DNA of 64,000 nucleotides, taken from assembly GCA_041741155.1 (NCBI GenBank), contig JBGSKO010000211.1, forward strand, positions 1 through 64,000. Reading direction: 5' to 3'. Source of the stretch: M3007 sp041741155. GTDB taxonomy: Bacteria; Bacteroidota; Bacteroidia; Chitinophagales; Saprospiraceae. This document shows positions 25,860 through 35,125 of the stretch, piece after piece; position 1 is the stretch's first letter, and the number at the start of each line of letters is the position of its first letter. The position numbers were made by a program, and so were the translations under genes. The notes beneath the pieces are model-generated. The model worked only from the letters and a program-made list of their open reading frames with translations. It was not told the DNA's origin and did no database searches.

Positions 25860-27185
25860 CTATTCACCTTGATCACCGGAGGAATTGAACGCCGTCAGCG
25901 CCTGCTGCAGCGCTGCACGAATACGCTCCGTACCCGGATTTCCGACACTGCCAAGATGTGTGTGTTCCAGTTGCCGCACCTCCGCAACAGGCGCCCAGGC
26001 GGGGTCTTGCAGGGAATCGCCCACCCGGCGATAAGCATCCCGGAAGGGTACGCCCGTTTTTACCAAAAGATTAATCTCTTCCACACTAAAAATGTAGCGG
26101 TACCGCGGATCCTCGAGCAGGTCGTTCTGCGGAATCAGCCGGGGCATGTATTGCTGCATCATATTCAGGCAATCGTGGAGCGAGGCCAGGGCTGGAAACA
26201 AAATTTCCTTGGTTAATTGCAGATCGCGGTGGTACCCGGCCGGTAGGTTGTGCTGCAAAAAACCGAGTTCCTGCGCCACACTCTGCCAGCGACTACAGCG
26301 GCCGCGTACCAGTTCGAAAACATCCGGGTTTTGTTTGTGGGGCATAATGCTGGATCCCGTACTGAGCTCCGGCGGTAACTGCAAAAAGACGAAATTCTGA
26401 CTCAGGTACAGGCAGATATCCATCGCCATTCTGCCGATACTGCCGGCAATACCGGCTGCCGCTGTAGCTACAATTTTTTCTGTTTTCCCCCTGCTCATCT
26501 GGGCGTACATGGCATTGATGTTCGGACGCTCCATACCCAGCAAGCGCGTCGTCAGGTCGCGGTCGAGCGGAAAAGAAGAGCCAAACCCGGCTCCGCTGCC
26601 CAGCGGATTGCGGTTGCAAATGTGGTAGGCGACGGCGAGCAGTTCCAGGTCTTCGACCAAACTTTCGGCATAACAGCCGTACCAGAGTCCAAATGAAGTG
26701 GGCATAGCCACCTGAAAGTGCGTATAGCCGGGCAGAAACGTATGCCGGTATTGCTCGCTGAGTGCCAGCAATGTTTCCACCAGCGCCTGAACCTGATCGC
26801 GCAAATCCAGTACTTCCGCCCGGAGATACAACTTGATGTCGAGCGCTACCTGATCATTTCGGCTGCGCCCGGTGTGCAGTTTTTTGCCCACATCGCCCAG
26901 CCGCTCGGTCAGCAAAAGCTCGACCTGGGAATGCACGTCTTCCATCCCCGCTTCAATACGAAATTGTCCTTCGGCTATTTCCATGGCAATCTGTTCCAGG
27001 CCGGCTTGTAACCGAAGCCATTCCGTTTCGTCGAGCAGACCTTGCCGGTACAACATTTCAGCATGCGCCAGGGAACCTTGCACATCGTAGGGAGCCAGTA
27101 AGCGGTCGAGCTCGCGGTCTAGACCGACCGTAAACTGCTCTACGGCAGCTTCAGTCCGGGTCGTTTTCTTTTCCCAGAGTTTCAT
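25860..27185 (-). CDS. argH: Argininosuccinate lyase
   Basis: A 441-residue fumarase/aspartase-superfamily enzyme that splits argininosuccinate into arginine and fumarate. The signature loop GSSIMPHKQNPD, with the catalytic serine, lies near residue 282. The earlier motifs HTGRSRNDQVALD and GYTHFQVAMPTSFG are also present. It is the last gene of the eight-gene arginine operon, and its ATG overlaps the argE-like stop codon by 4 bp. Confidence 0.97.
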   Translation of the reverse strand: MKLWEKKTTRTEAAVEQFTVGLDRELDRLLAPYDVQGSLAHAEMLYRQGLLDETEWLRLQAGLEQIAMEIAEGQFRIEAGMEDVHSQVELLLTERLGDVGKKLHTGRSRNDQVALDIKLYLRAEVLDLRDQVQALVETLLALSEQYRHTFLPGYTHFQVAMPTSFGLWYGCYAESLVEDLELLAVAYHICNRNPLGSGAGFGSSFPLDRDLTTRLLGMERPNINAMYAQMSRGKTEKIVATAAAGIAGSIGRMAMDICLYLSQNFVFLQLPPELSTGSSIMPHKQNPDVFELVRGRCSRWQSVAQELGFLQHNLPAGYHRDLQLTKEILFPALASLHDCLNMMQQYMPRLIPQNDLLEDPRYRYIFSVEEINLLVKTGVPFRDAYRRVGDSLQDPAWAPVAEVRQLEHTHLGSVGNPGTERIRAALQQALTAFNSSGDQGE

Positions 27186-28249
27186 AGACTTGAATTTTTC
27201 ATTAGTGGTTCCAACAAGCGGATATACGTTTGAATGCCCGCTTCCAGTTCGTCCAGCCCAAGGTACTCATCGGCAGCGTGGCTGCGCGCAGAATCACCCG
27301 GGCCAATTTTCAGGGCAGGGCAGGGGAGCAGCGCTTTGTCTGAAAGCGTCGGCGATCCGTAGGACACCAGGCCGAGTCGTTCCCCGGAACGCACCAGCGG
27401 GTGGTCGGCAGCAATGGCCGTGGCGCGCAGCCGCGTACTGCGCGGCTGGATTGAACTCCGCAGGTGTTTTCTCAAAATTTCCAGGACTTCCTCGTGCGTG
27501 TACCATTCGTTCAGTCGGATGTCTATGGTAAACCGGCATTCGGCCGGAACCACGTTGTGCTGGCTACCCGCCTGGATGACCGTCACCTGCATGCCGACCG
27601 GCCCGAGCCATTCCGAAACCTTGGGAAAATGGTATTGTCGAATCCACTCCAGATCGGGCAGGGCCAGGTACAGCGCATTCACGCCTTCGTTGCGGGCGGC
27701 GTGTCCGGCGCTGCCGGTGCTCAGGGCATCCACCACCAGCAGGCCACGTTCGGCTGTTGCCATTTTCAGGCTGGTCGGTTCGCCCACAATTGCGCCGGCA
27801 ACCGCACCCAGTGTGGGCAGGCATGCTTCGATGCCCCCCTTTCCGGATATTTCTTCCTCTGCAGCAGCCACCAGCACCAGGTTGTAAGCTGCGTCGGTTT
27901 GTTCCCGAAAATGCAAAAAAGCCGCAATCAGTGCAGCCAACGGGCCTCCGGCATCATTGCTTCCAAGGCCGTAAAGACGGCCGTTTTCGATAGCCGGCTC
28001 AAACGGATCACGGGTATAGCCGGGATTGGGGCGCACGGTATCATGGTGCGAAACAAGTAACAGGGTAGGGCGTTTTTCTGAAAAATGTCCATATCGGGCT
28101 ACCACGTTATTGCCCACACAAGTCGTTGCTACGCCGTACTGATCCAGAAATGTACGGATATATGCGGCTGTATTTTCCTCTTCTCTGCTGAACGAAGGGA
28201 TGCGGATCAAGTCTTGCAGTAGCCCGGTTACTTCCTGAAAATAATGCAT
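27182..28249 (-). CDS. argE: M20-family N-acyl-ornithine/citrulline deacylase
   Basis: A 355-residue zinc peptidase of the M20 family. Metal and catalytic residues are visible in SHHDTVRP, GSNDAGGP, AAAEEEISGKGG and the C-terminal SRSHAADEYLG. The lid or dimerisation domain lies between residues about 170 and 270. In Bacteroidota, ornithine is carbamylated while still acylated. The physiological substrate is therefore probably N-acyl-citrulline rather than N-acyl-ornithine (inference from the neighbouring argF'). The acyl group may be succinyl. The gene overlaps argH by 4 bp and follows argB by 2 bp. Confidence 0.85.
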   Translation of the reverse strand: MHYFQEVTGLLQDLIRIPSFSREEENTAAYIRTFLDQYGVATTCVGNNVVARYGHFSEKRPTLLLVSHHDTVRPNPGYTRDPFEPAIENGRLYGLGSNDAGGPLAALIAAFLHFREQTDAAYNLVLVAAAEEEISGKGGIEACLPTLGAVAGAIVGEPTSLKMATAERGLLVVDALSTGSAGHAARNEGVNALYLALPDLEWIRQYHFPKVSEWLGPVGMQVTVIQAGSQHNVVPAECRFTIDIRLNEWYTHEEVLEILRKHLRSSIQPRSTRLRATAIAADHPLVRSGERLGLVSYGSPTLSDKALLPCPALKIGPGDSARSHAADEYLGLDELEAGIQTYIRLLEPLMKNSSL

Positions 28250-28251
28250 GA

Positions 28252-29040
28252 TCAGCAGAGCGTTGTGCCGGATGCACCGACGATCAGGGTAGCAAATTCT
28301 TCCACCTGGCCGAGTAGTACCCGCTCCACACCGCGATCCATGGCGCCAAAAGCATTGTCTAATTTTGGAATCATACCACTGTGGATACTTCCGCCGGCGC
28401 GGAGTTGCCCGTATTGCTCGCGGTCCAGCCGGGCAATACGGGTTTCCGGGCGGGAAACATCAGTGAGCACACCCGGCTGATCAAAACAATAAACCAGTTG
28501 AACACGGTATTGGTCGGCAAGCGCAATGGCCAGCGTACGGGCTATGGTATCGGCATTAATGTTGAGTAATTGCCCAGACGCGTCGGCGCTGATCGGCGCA
28601 ATGACGGGCACGATATGTTGTTCGAGCATGCGAACCAAAATATCTGTTTGCACCGCTTCTTCCAGTACATTTCCCACAAAACCATAATCAATCGTATCCA
28701 CAGGTCTTTTGACAGCCGGAATAAGCCGGGCATCGGCCCCGCTTAGTCCCAGGGCGATTGTCCCCCGGGCATTGAGTGCCGCCACGAGGGATTTATTGAT
28801 CCAGCCGGCATACACCATGGTCACAACCCGCAGGGTATCGGCATCGGTTATCCGGCGCCCGTCAACCATTTGCTGCGGGATACCGAGTTGGCCGGCCAAT
28901 GCATCTGCCTGTTTGCCGCCGCCATGTACCAGTATTTTCAGGCCGGGCAATGCGGCAAAATCGTCGAGAAATACACGCAATATGGCTTCCCGATCCACGA
29001 CGTTTCCGCCGATTTTGATGAGGTACAGATTGTCTTTCAT
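28252..29040 (-). CDS. argB: N-acylglutamate kinase
   Basis: A 262-residue amino-acid kinase that phosphorylates acylated glutamate. Motifs are YLIKIGGNVVD (residues 6-16) and LVHGGGKQAD near residue 36, with the conserved NINADTIA and SGMIPKLDNA segments. The ATG at 29040 is chosen because it overlaps the argF' stop by 4 bp and starts the fold directly. A longer frame would add 46 residues of translated argF' coding sequence. In this operon the substrate may be N-succinylglutamate. Confidence 0.94.
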   Translation of the reverse strand: MKDNLYLIKIGGNVVDREAILRVFLDDFAALPGLKILVHGGGKQADALAGQLGIPQQMVDGRRITDADTLRVVTMVYAGWINKSLVAALNARGTIALGLSGADARLIPAVKRPVDTIDYGFVGNVLEEAVQTDILVRMLEQHIVPVIAPISADASGQLLNINADTIARTLAIALADQYRVQLVYCFDQPGVLTDVSRPETRIARLDREQYGQLRAGGSIHSGMIPKLDNAFGAMDRGVERVLLGQVEEFATLIVGASGTTLC

Positions 29041-30008
29041 CCCTGCATATTTTTGAGCAGCCCGGCAATAACTGCCTGAGCAGCCCAGACGCGGTTGCCG
29101 GCCTGGGCTTGCACCAGACTGCGCGGACTGTCGAGCAGGGCACTGCTGATTTCCAGGTTTCGCCGGACGGGAAGGCAATGCATGATTTTAGCCGACGGAT
29201 TTTCTTTCAGGTGTTCAGGCTGCAGCATCCAGCCCGAATCCGTGCACCGTATTTTCCCGTAATCTTTCCAGGCGCTCCAGTTTTTCACATAGATAAAATC
29301 GGCATCGCGGACGGCTCCCTGCAGGTCGTGGGTGATCGTCGCGCCCCGGGTATATTCCGGCGCCAGTTCGTAGCCTTCCGGGTGCGCAATGGTCAGTTCC
29401 ACTTGTCCCCAATGACACATCCACTGGGCAAAACTGTTGGCTACGCATTGCGGCAGCGGTTTGATATGTGGCCCCCACGCCAGCACCACCTTTGGTTTGG
29501 CCGAGGCCGAAAAATGCTCCCGGATGGTCAGCGTATCGGCAAGACTTTGAAGCGGATGCAGGGTAGCGCTTTCCAGACTAATCACCGGCACCCCGCAATG
29601 ATCCATAAATGCCCGAAGCACCGTTTCGGCATAATCGCTTTCCCGATCCTGCAAACCGGGAAAGGTCCGGACGGCCAACAAGTCGAAATATTGGCCAAGT
29701 ACCGGAGCGGCATCCCGGATATGCTCCACGGTGGTACCGTCCATGATCACTTCGTCGCGGAACTCGAGCGCCCAGCCTTCTTTGTCCACATTGAAAACAA
29801 TGGTGTCCAGGCCCAGGTGTCGGGCAGCAATTTGGGTACTCAGGCGTGTGCGCAGGCTTGGGTTAAGAAACAAAAGACCCAGTGTGCGTTGCCGACCGAG
29901 GTTTCCGTCCACCCAGGGGTGTTGTTTGTAGGTAGCCGCCGTCCGAAGCAGCGCTTCAATACCCGCACTGTCGGGTGCTGCAATGAAATGTTGTAGCGTT
30001 TTTTTCAT
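29037..30008 (-). CDS. argF': N-acylornithine transcarbamylase, predicted succinylornithine type
   Basis: A 323-residue transcarbamylase of the AOTC/SOTC branch. The carbamoyl-phosphate loop is FLNPSLRTRLSTQ. The LESATLHPLQSLADTL, AWGPHIKPLPQ and MHCLPVRRNLE motifs follow the acyl-ornithine enzymes rather than ordinary OTCase. By my alignment from memory, the MDGTTVEHI stretch puts Val94 where Xanthomonas AOTC has Glu92 and Bacteroides fragilis SOTC has Pro90. This position is known to decide acetyl versus succinyl preference. Replacing Glu92 with Ser, Pro or Val was reported to switch to succinylornithine. Succinyl specificity is thus predicted, not shown. The gene overlaps argD and argB by 4 bp each. 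Confidence 0.9.
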   Translation of the reverse strand: MKKTLQHFIAAPDSAGIEALLRTAATYKQHPWVDGNLGRQRTLGLLFLNPSLRTRLSTQIAARHLGLDTIVFNVDKEGWALEFRDEVIMDGTTVEHIRDAAPVLGQYFDLLAVRTFPGLQDRESDYAETVLRAFMDHCGVPVISLESATLHPLQSLADTLTIREHFSASAKPKVVLAWGPHIKPLPQCVANSFAQWMCHWGQVELTIAHPEGYELAPEYTRGATITHDLQGAVRDADFIYVKNWSAWKDYGKIRCTDSGWMLQPEHLKENPSAKIMHCLPVRRNLEISSALLDSPRSLVQAQAGNRVWAAQAVIAGLLKNMQG

Positions 30009-31156
30009 GATCCTGCTATCGGGAGTTGTTCGATGGTCTTCCGGAGTTGTTCGAGGAAGAAATCAATTTCGCTGCGTTGAATGGCCAGCGACGGCAACAA
30101 GCGGATGGTGTTGGGCTTGGCCTCCCCGGTAAACACCTGGTTTTCGAAGAGCAGGTTTTTCCGCAGGTCGCGCCAATGATCCGGCAGATCAAAGCCGAGC
30201 ATAAGCCCGCGGCCGCGCACTTTTTCCAGCCCCGGTATGGTTTGCAGTTGCTGCTTGAGGTAATTGCCTTCCCGAAGTACGTTTTCCTGAAGTTTTTCCT
30301 TTTCCATAACTTCCAGCACCGCCAGGGCTGCCACGCAAGCCAGGTGGTTTCCGCCAAAAGTGGTGCCCAGTTGTCCAATTTTTCCCTTGAAATGCGGGGC
30401 CGCGAGTATGCCTGCTACCGGAAAACCATTGCCCATTCCCTTGGCCATGGTGTATATATCGGCCTGGATGCCCGCATGATCGTGCGCAAAAAATTTGCCG
30501 CTCCGACCATAACCGCACTGTACACTGTCGGCGATAAACACGGCGCCGTACGTATCGCAACACTGGCGGATGGCTTGCAGGAATTCAGCGGATGCCTCAT
30601 GGATGCCGCCCACTCCCTGTATGCCTTCCACAATGACTGCCGCTACGGTGTCGCCGTTTTTTTGAAAATAATCGTGCAACGCCTGCGGGTCGTTGAACGG
30701 TAATTGTACGGCATGCGGGGTTTGATTGACCGGAGCAACTATGGCTGGATTATCCGTCAGCGCCACAGCAAGCGCGGTGCGGCCGTGAAAAGCCCCGGAG
30801 AAGGAAATAACATCCTTTCGACCGGTATGAAAAGACGCCAGTTTCAGGGCATTTTCATTGGCTTCGGCGCCGGAGCTACAGAGAAAAAGCTGGTATCCTT
30901 GCTTTTCACTCGCCCGTTCCAGACGATCCGCCAGTTCTTCCTGCTGTGGAATTCGGACCGAGTTGGAGTAAAAACCAATCTTGGCAAGCTGTCCGGTAAG
31001 CCGGTTTACATAGTGCGGGTGGGTGTGGCCGATGCTGATAACGGCATGCCCACCATACATATCGAGGTAACACCGGTCCTGGTCGTCCCACAGCCAAACC
31101 CCGCGGGCATGGTCAATTGTGATTGGGTAAAGCGTATAAACCGGATATAGTGGCAT
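30005..31156 (-). CDS. argD: Acylornithine aminotransferase (PLP)
   Basis: A 383-residue class III aminotransferase that makes N-acylornithine from the semialdehyde. The SSGAEANENALKLA motif binds the PLP phosphate. FIADSVQCGYGRSGKFFAH supplies the PLP-contacting Asp. The Schiff-base lysine is in TMAKGMGNGFP. FHGRTALAVALT is also conserved in ArgD. It starts at the ATG at 31156, 19 bp after argC. Confidence 0.95.
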   Translation of the reverse strand: MPLYPVYTLYPITIDHARGVWLWDDQDRCYLDMYGGHAVISIGHTHPHYVNRLTGQLAKIGFYSNSVRIPQQEELADRLERASEKQGYQLFLCSSGAEANENALKLASFHTGRKDVISFSGAFHGRTALAVALTDNPAIVAPVNQTPHAVQLPFNDPQALHDYFQKNGDTVAAVIVEGIQGVGGIHEASAEFLQAIRQCCDTYGAVFIADSVQCGYGRSGKFFAHDHAGIQADIYTMAKGMGNGFPVAGILAAPHFKGKIGQLGTTFGGNHLACVAALAVLEVMEKEKLQENVLREGNYLKQQLQTIPGLEKVRGRGLMLGFDLPDHWRDLRKNLLFENQVFTGEAKPNTIRLLPSLAIQRSEIDFFLEQLRKTIEQLPIAGS

Positions 31157-31175
31157 AGATGATTCTGTGTTTAAA

Positions 31176-32138
31176 TTAAAAAGCGCCTGGTTTCAGCTGA
31201 AGCCCCGCTGTTTCATCCAGACCAAACAGGATGTTCATGTTTTGAACCGCTTGACCGGATGCGCCTTTCAACAAATTATCAATGACGGCGTGAATAATCA
31301 GGTACTCCTGCTGTTTTTCGAGGTACAGCAGGCATTTATTGGTGTTGACCACCTGCTTGAGCGCGATGGGTTGCTCGGCAATATGGGTAAACGGGTGCTC
31401 CTGATAAAACTGCCGGTAACGCGTGCGCGCCGCTTCGATATCCAGATCGGTGCGGGTGTAGGCTGTCGTGTAAATGCCCCGCGTAAAGTCGCCGCGATAC
31501 GGAACAAACAGCACCCTGCTTTCCGGACTACCAATTTGCAACGTGTGTTCCACCTCGCCAACATGCTGATGTTGCAGTGTTTTATACGCCTGGATATTGC
31601 TGTGTCGCCAGCTGAAATGCACCGTATCCTGGAGTGCCTGCCCGGCGCCGGTAGAACCGGTAAGTCCGCTCACGTGTACGGCGCCGAGCAGCCCGTCGGT
31701 TGCCAACGGCAGCAGGCTTAGCTGGATCGCTGTGGCAAAACAACCCGGATTGGCGATATTGGTCGCCGTGCGGATTTCGGAGCGGCACAACTCCGGCAGG
31801 CCGTACACGAAATTGTCGCCGGTGTACCGGAAGTCGCTGGACAGGTCAATGATCCGAATCCGTTCGGGCACGGCGTTTCGGGAAAGCCATTCGCGCGCTT
31901 GTCCATGTCCCATGCAAAGGAAGAGCACATCTACGGCATCGTGCCAGGTACCCGAAAACCGCATATCCGTTTCACCGACGAGGTCGGTGTGCGTTTCCGA
32001 GAGGTATTTATCTGCCTGGCTGCTGCTTTGCACAAAAATCGGCGCAGCAACCGGATGCCGCAGCAACAACCGAAGCAGCTCGCCGCCCGTGTACCCGGCG
32101 CCGCCGATAATTCCGACCTTGATTTTGGAATCGCTCAT
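31176..32138 (-). CDS. argC: N-acyl-gamma-glutamyl-phosphate reductase
   Basis: A 320-residue NADPH-dependent reductase producing the N-acylglutamate semialdehyde. The Rossmann motif is VGIIGGAGYTGGELLRLLLR. The catalytic cysteine is in ANPGCFATAIQLSLLPL. The substrate histidine is in the PYRGDFTRGIYTT region. It lies 6 bp after argG. Confidence 0.96.
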   Translation of the reverse strand: MSDSKIKVGIIGGAGYTGGELLRLLLRHPVAAPIFVQSSSQADKYLSETHTDLVGETDMRFSGTWHDAVDVLFLCMGHGQAREWLSRNAVPERIRIIDLSSDFRYTGDNFVYGLPELCRSEIRTATNIANPGCFATAIQLSLLPLATDGLLGAVHVSGLTGSTGAGQALQDTVHFSWRHSNIQAYKTLQHQHVGEVEHTLQIGSPESRVLFVPYRGDFTRGIYTTAYTRTDLDIEAARTRYRQFYQEHPFTHIAEQPIALKQVVNTNKCLLYLEKQQEYLIIHAVIDNLLKGASGQAVQNMNILFGLDETAGLQLKPGAF

Positions 32139-32144
32139 GTTACG

Positions 32145-33359
32145 TTATGCTGGCTCGTCCGCTTCCTGCTGGTTTACGGCATACCAGATGTGGTTCTGGT
32201 TTCCAAATATTTTGGCAAATCCCCGCACATCATCGCCCGTCCAGCCGGTATTCATTTCGCCGTAAGCGCCAAAACGCGGCTGCATGAGGTCGTGCCGGCT
32301 TTCGATTCCGTCGAGGGTAAAGCGGTACGGATGTAACGTGAGAAACACCTGGCCGCTGACATGCTGCTGGGTGCTTTGGAACATTTGCTCCATGTCGCGC
32401 ATGACCGGTTCCAGCAATTGACCTTCGTGCAGCCAGTTACCGTACCACTGGGCCAGCTGGTCTTTCCAAAACAACTGCCACTTGGTCAGCGTATGTTTTT
32501 CGAGCAAGTGGTGCGCTTTGATGAGAATCAATGGCGCTGCAGCTTCGAAACCAACGCGGCCCTTGATTCCGATGATGGTGTCGCCAACATGGATGTCGCG
32601 CCCGATACCAAATGGCTGGGCAATAGCCCGCAGGGCCTGGATGGTTTCCACCGGATGGGTGTAGCGATGTCCGTTCAGCGCGACAGGCTCGCCTTTTTCA
32701 AATTCAATTGTGAGTTTTTCCGGCTCCTGTTTGCTGACCGGCGTCGGCCAGGCATCTTCCGGTAGCGGGCTGTTGGAGGAAAGCGTTTCTCTTCCGCCAA
32801 CGGAGGTGCCCCATAAGCCCTGATTGATGCTGTAGAGCGCCTTTTCAAAATTCATGTGTACTCCTTTCGCCTTCAGGTATTCAATTTCAGCTTCCCGGGA
32901 AAGCCTTTGATCCCGGATCGGCGTGATAATGTTCAGCTCCGGCGCCAGCGTTTGAAACGCCATGTCGAAGCGGACCTGATCATTGCCGGCGCCCGTAGAA
33001 CCGTGTGCAACCGCATTGGCGCCCAGTGCGCGGGCCGCTTTGGCGATTGTCACGGCCTGGATCATTCGTTCGGCGCTGACGCTGAGCGGATAGGTTCCGT
33101 TTTTCAGGACATTGCCAAAAATCAGGTAACGCAAGCAGGAATCGTAGTAAGCCCGGGTTGCATCAATCAATTGAAAACTGGCGGCGCCGAGCGTACGAGC
33201 CTGATGCTCCAGCCGCGCTTTTTCTGCCGCATCGAAACCGCCGGTATCCACGGTAACGGCATGTACTTCCATACCCAATTCTTGCAGGTACAACAGGCAG
33301 TAGGTGGTGTCCAAACCACCGCTGAAAGCCAGGACGACTTTATCAGAATATGTATTCAT
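32145..33359 (-). CDS. argG: Argininosuccinate synthase
   Basis: A 404-residue enzyme that joins citrulline and aspartate. The ATP-pyrophosphatase P-loop is LAFSGGLDTTYCL (residues 10-22). The HGSTGAGNDQVRFD motif lies near residue 113, and the aspartate- and citrulline-binding segments follow. It is the second gene of the operon, 76 bp after the GNAT gene. Confidence 0.96.
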   Translation of the reverse strand: MNTYSDKVVLAFSGGLDTTYCLLYLQELGMEVHAVTVDTGGFDAAEKARLEHQARTLGAASFQLIDATRAYYDSCLRYLIFGNVLKNGTYPLSVSAERMIQAVTIAKAARALGANAVAHGSTGAGNDQVRFDMAFQTLAPELNIITPIRDQRLSREAEIEYLKAKGVHMNFEKALYSINQGLWGTSVGGRETLSSNSPLPEDAWPTPVSKQEPEKLTIEFEKGEPVALNGHRYTHPVETIQALRAIAQPFGIGRDIHVGDTIIGIKGRVGFEAAAPLILIKAHHLLEKHTLTKWQLFWKDQLAQWYGNWLHEGQLLEPVMRDMEQMFQSTQQHVSGQVFLTLHPYRFTLDGIESRHDLMQPRFGAYGEMNTGWTGDDVRGFAKIFGNQNHIWYAVNQQEADEPA

Positions 33360-33435
33360 AGAACAAGTTTATGGCGTGTGCCGGCTCAACACCGAAAACA
33401 CTCCGAAAGAACAGAAGTACGCATTTTGAGGCCGG

Positions 33436-34116
33436 TCAGGCCGGCCGGACGGTACTGATGGGATTTGATGAAAAACCAAGAGCAACCTTGATTCTGGGTT
33501 TGATCTTCTTCAACCGCTCCAGGAATCGTTCAAAACGCCTGGATTTGGGCACCTCGGCTGATGGTTGCCCCGGTGCTTCGGCAGGATCGAACAGCATGGC
33601 GGTACACAGACAGTTTTTGAACTGCTTGCTGGTCAGGATATCGTAATTGATACAACTCTTGCAGCCCGCCCAAAAATTGGGATCATCGGTCAGCTCGCTG
33701 TATGTGACCGGTTCATATCCCAATTCAGAGTTGATCTTCATGACCGCCAGTCCGGTAGTCAGGCCAAATATTTTGGCATCCGGGTAAAGGGTACGGCTGA
33801 GCCGAAATATCTCGCGTTTGATGCGTTTGGCCAGTCCACTGCGGCGGAAATGCGGCGAAACGATCAGACCGGAGTTGACCACAAACCGGCCGTGGCTCCA
33901 GGTTTCGATGTAGCAAAACCCGGCCCAGGTACCGTCTTTCGCAAAAGCGATCACGGCTTTGCCTTCGAGCATTTTTTGGCGGATATATTCCGGTTCGCGC
34001 TTCGCAATTCCCGTTCCGCGGGCTTGGGCGGAGGCATCCATTTCAGCCGTGATGAAGGGTGCAAAGTTCAGGTGCCGAACATCGGCCACCATCAATTCAA
34101 AGGACTGCTTGTGCAT
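33436..34116 (-). CDS. GNAT acyltransferase heading the arginine operon (candidate N-acylglutamate synthase)
   Basis: A 226-residue GNAT protein. VNSGLIVSPHFRRSGLAKRI (residues 97-116) contains the acyl-CoA pyrophosphate loop R-x-x-G-L/x-A. The opening HLNFAPFITAEMDASAQARG and a C-terminal KSCINYDILTSKQFKNCLC stretch frame the domain. Because it is the first gene before argG and the window has no argA or argJ, it is the natural candidate for acylating glutamate. From memory, the corresponding Bacteroides gene has been linked to this step. The ATG at 34116 is preferred; a TTG at 34320 would add 68 residues of unrelated character. The 5' leader from the proposed promoter is about 250 bases. Confidence 0.75.
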   Translation of the reverse strand: MHKQSFELMVADVRHLNFAPFITAEMDASAQARGTGIAKREPEYIRQKMLEGKAVIAFAKDGTWAGFCYIETWSHGRFVVNSGLIVSPHFRRSGLAKRIKREIFRLSRTLYPDAKIFGLTTGLAVMKINSELGYEPVTYSELTDDPNFWAGCKSCINYDILTSKQFKNCLCTAMLFDPAEAPGQPSAEVPKSRRFERFLERLKKIKPRIKVALGFSSNPISTVRPA

Positions 34117-34372
34117 GTCAATCTGAAATAAAAGAATGGGAAAACGAGAGGGTGTCGGTTCGGGGAGCCCAAACCAATGGCAAAATGTCGGATCCAACTG
34201 AGTCAGAATACCCAGTTGGTTAAATTCGCTCTCGTCGTTCAGGCAAACGCGGCAAACAGAAATAACCCAAAACTGCCTCGGGAGAAGCAGAACAAACCCC
34301 ACCCAGGGTCGAAGTCGCAACGGACAAAATGCAGGTGGCAGGATTTTTCATCTAAGGAAAAAGTAAACGCTA

Positions 34373-34402
34373 AAAACGTATTTCGTAAAAAAGCGGTGCA
34401 AA
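34373..34402 (-). promoter_or_regulatory. Probable promoter of the arginine operon
   Basis: On the minus strand TTTG (34402-34399), an 18-base spacer and TACGTTTT (34380-34373) match the Bacteroidota -33/-7 pair with one mismatch. The rest of the 472-bp gap 34117-34588 holds the leader, including a CCAACTG...CAGTTGG hairpin at 34193-34218, and no further gene. Confidence 0.5.
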
Positions 34403-34588
34403 GGAAACTCTTCTGAATCAGATTTGCAAGAGGGGTGGGGGACAGGGCGGGAAAACAGCAACTTGTTGGATTGGAAGTGGGTGGTATGCGTACATTTGGT
34501 AATCAATAAACGAAGCACTTACGCTTGAGCAGGTTTGAGGAAAATTTGCGATTAAGCGCTGCATTGTTACAGCACAATCAAAAATGAT

Positions 34589-35113
34589 ATGGAAAACATT
34601 GTCATTAAAAAAGTAACCCCCGATGAGATTGACCTGTTGCAAAACATTGGCAGGCAGACCTTTTTGGAAACATTTGCAGCAGAAAATTCAGCAGAAAATA
34701 TGCAAAAATACCTGGAGGAGGGCTTCTCATTCGAGAAGCTGATGGTCGAACTGCTGGACAAAAACGCGGTGTTTTACTTTGCCTGGATCAACAAAAACGT
34801 GATCGGATATTTAAAACTGAACTTTGGTTCATCCCAGACCGAATTGAAAGACGACAAGGCCGTTGAAATTGAACGGATTTATGTTTTAAAAGAATTTCAC
34901 GGGAAAAAAGTGGGGCAAGTCCTCTACGAAAAGGCACTACAAGTTGCCAAACAGGCAAGTGCCGCGTATGTATGGTTGGGTGTTTGGGAAAAAAATACAA
35001 GGGCAATACGTTTTTACCAAAAAAATGGCTTCGTGGCGTTTGACAAGCACCTTTTTAAATTAGGTGATGAGGAACAAACCGATATCATGATGAAGTTGCA
35101 ACTGGACGGCTAA
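34589..35113 (+). CDS. GNAT-family N-acetyltransferase, PaiA-like
   Basis: A 174-residue acetyltransferase. The acetyl-CoA site is VLKEFHGKKVGQVLYEKAL (residues 98-116), and the NTRAIRFYQKNGFVAF block near residue 136 is the usual C-terminal GNAT motif. The overall pattern (RQTFLETFAAENS at residues 22-34) resembles the PaiA spermidine-acetyltransferase group. The actual substrate is unknown. The gene is visibly more AT-rich than its neighbours, with many AAA and TTT codons, which suggests later acquisition. An 11-C homopolymer lies 12 bases after the stop. Confidence 0.85.
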   Translation: MENIVIKKVTPDEIDLLQNIGRQTFLETFAAENSAENMQKYLEEGFSFEKLMVELLDKNAVFYFAWINKNVIGYLKLNFGSSQTELKDDKAVEIERIYVLKEFHGKKVGQVLYEKALQVAKQASAAYVWLGVWEKNTRAIRFYQKNGFVAFDKHLFKLGDEEQTDIMMKLQLDG

Positions 35114-35125
35114 TTTATCAACACG

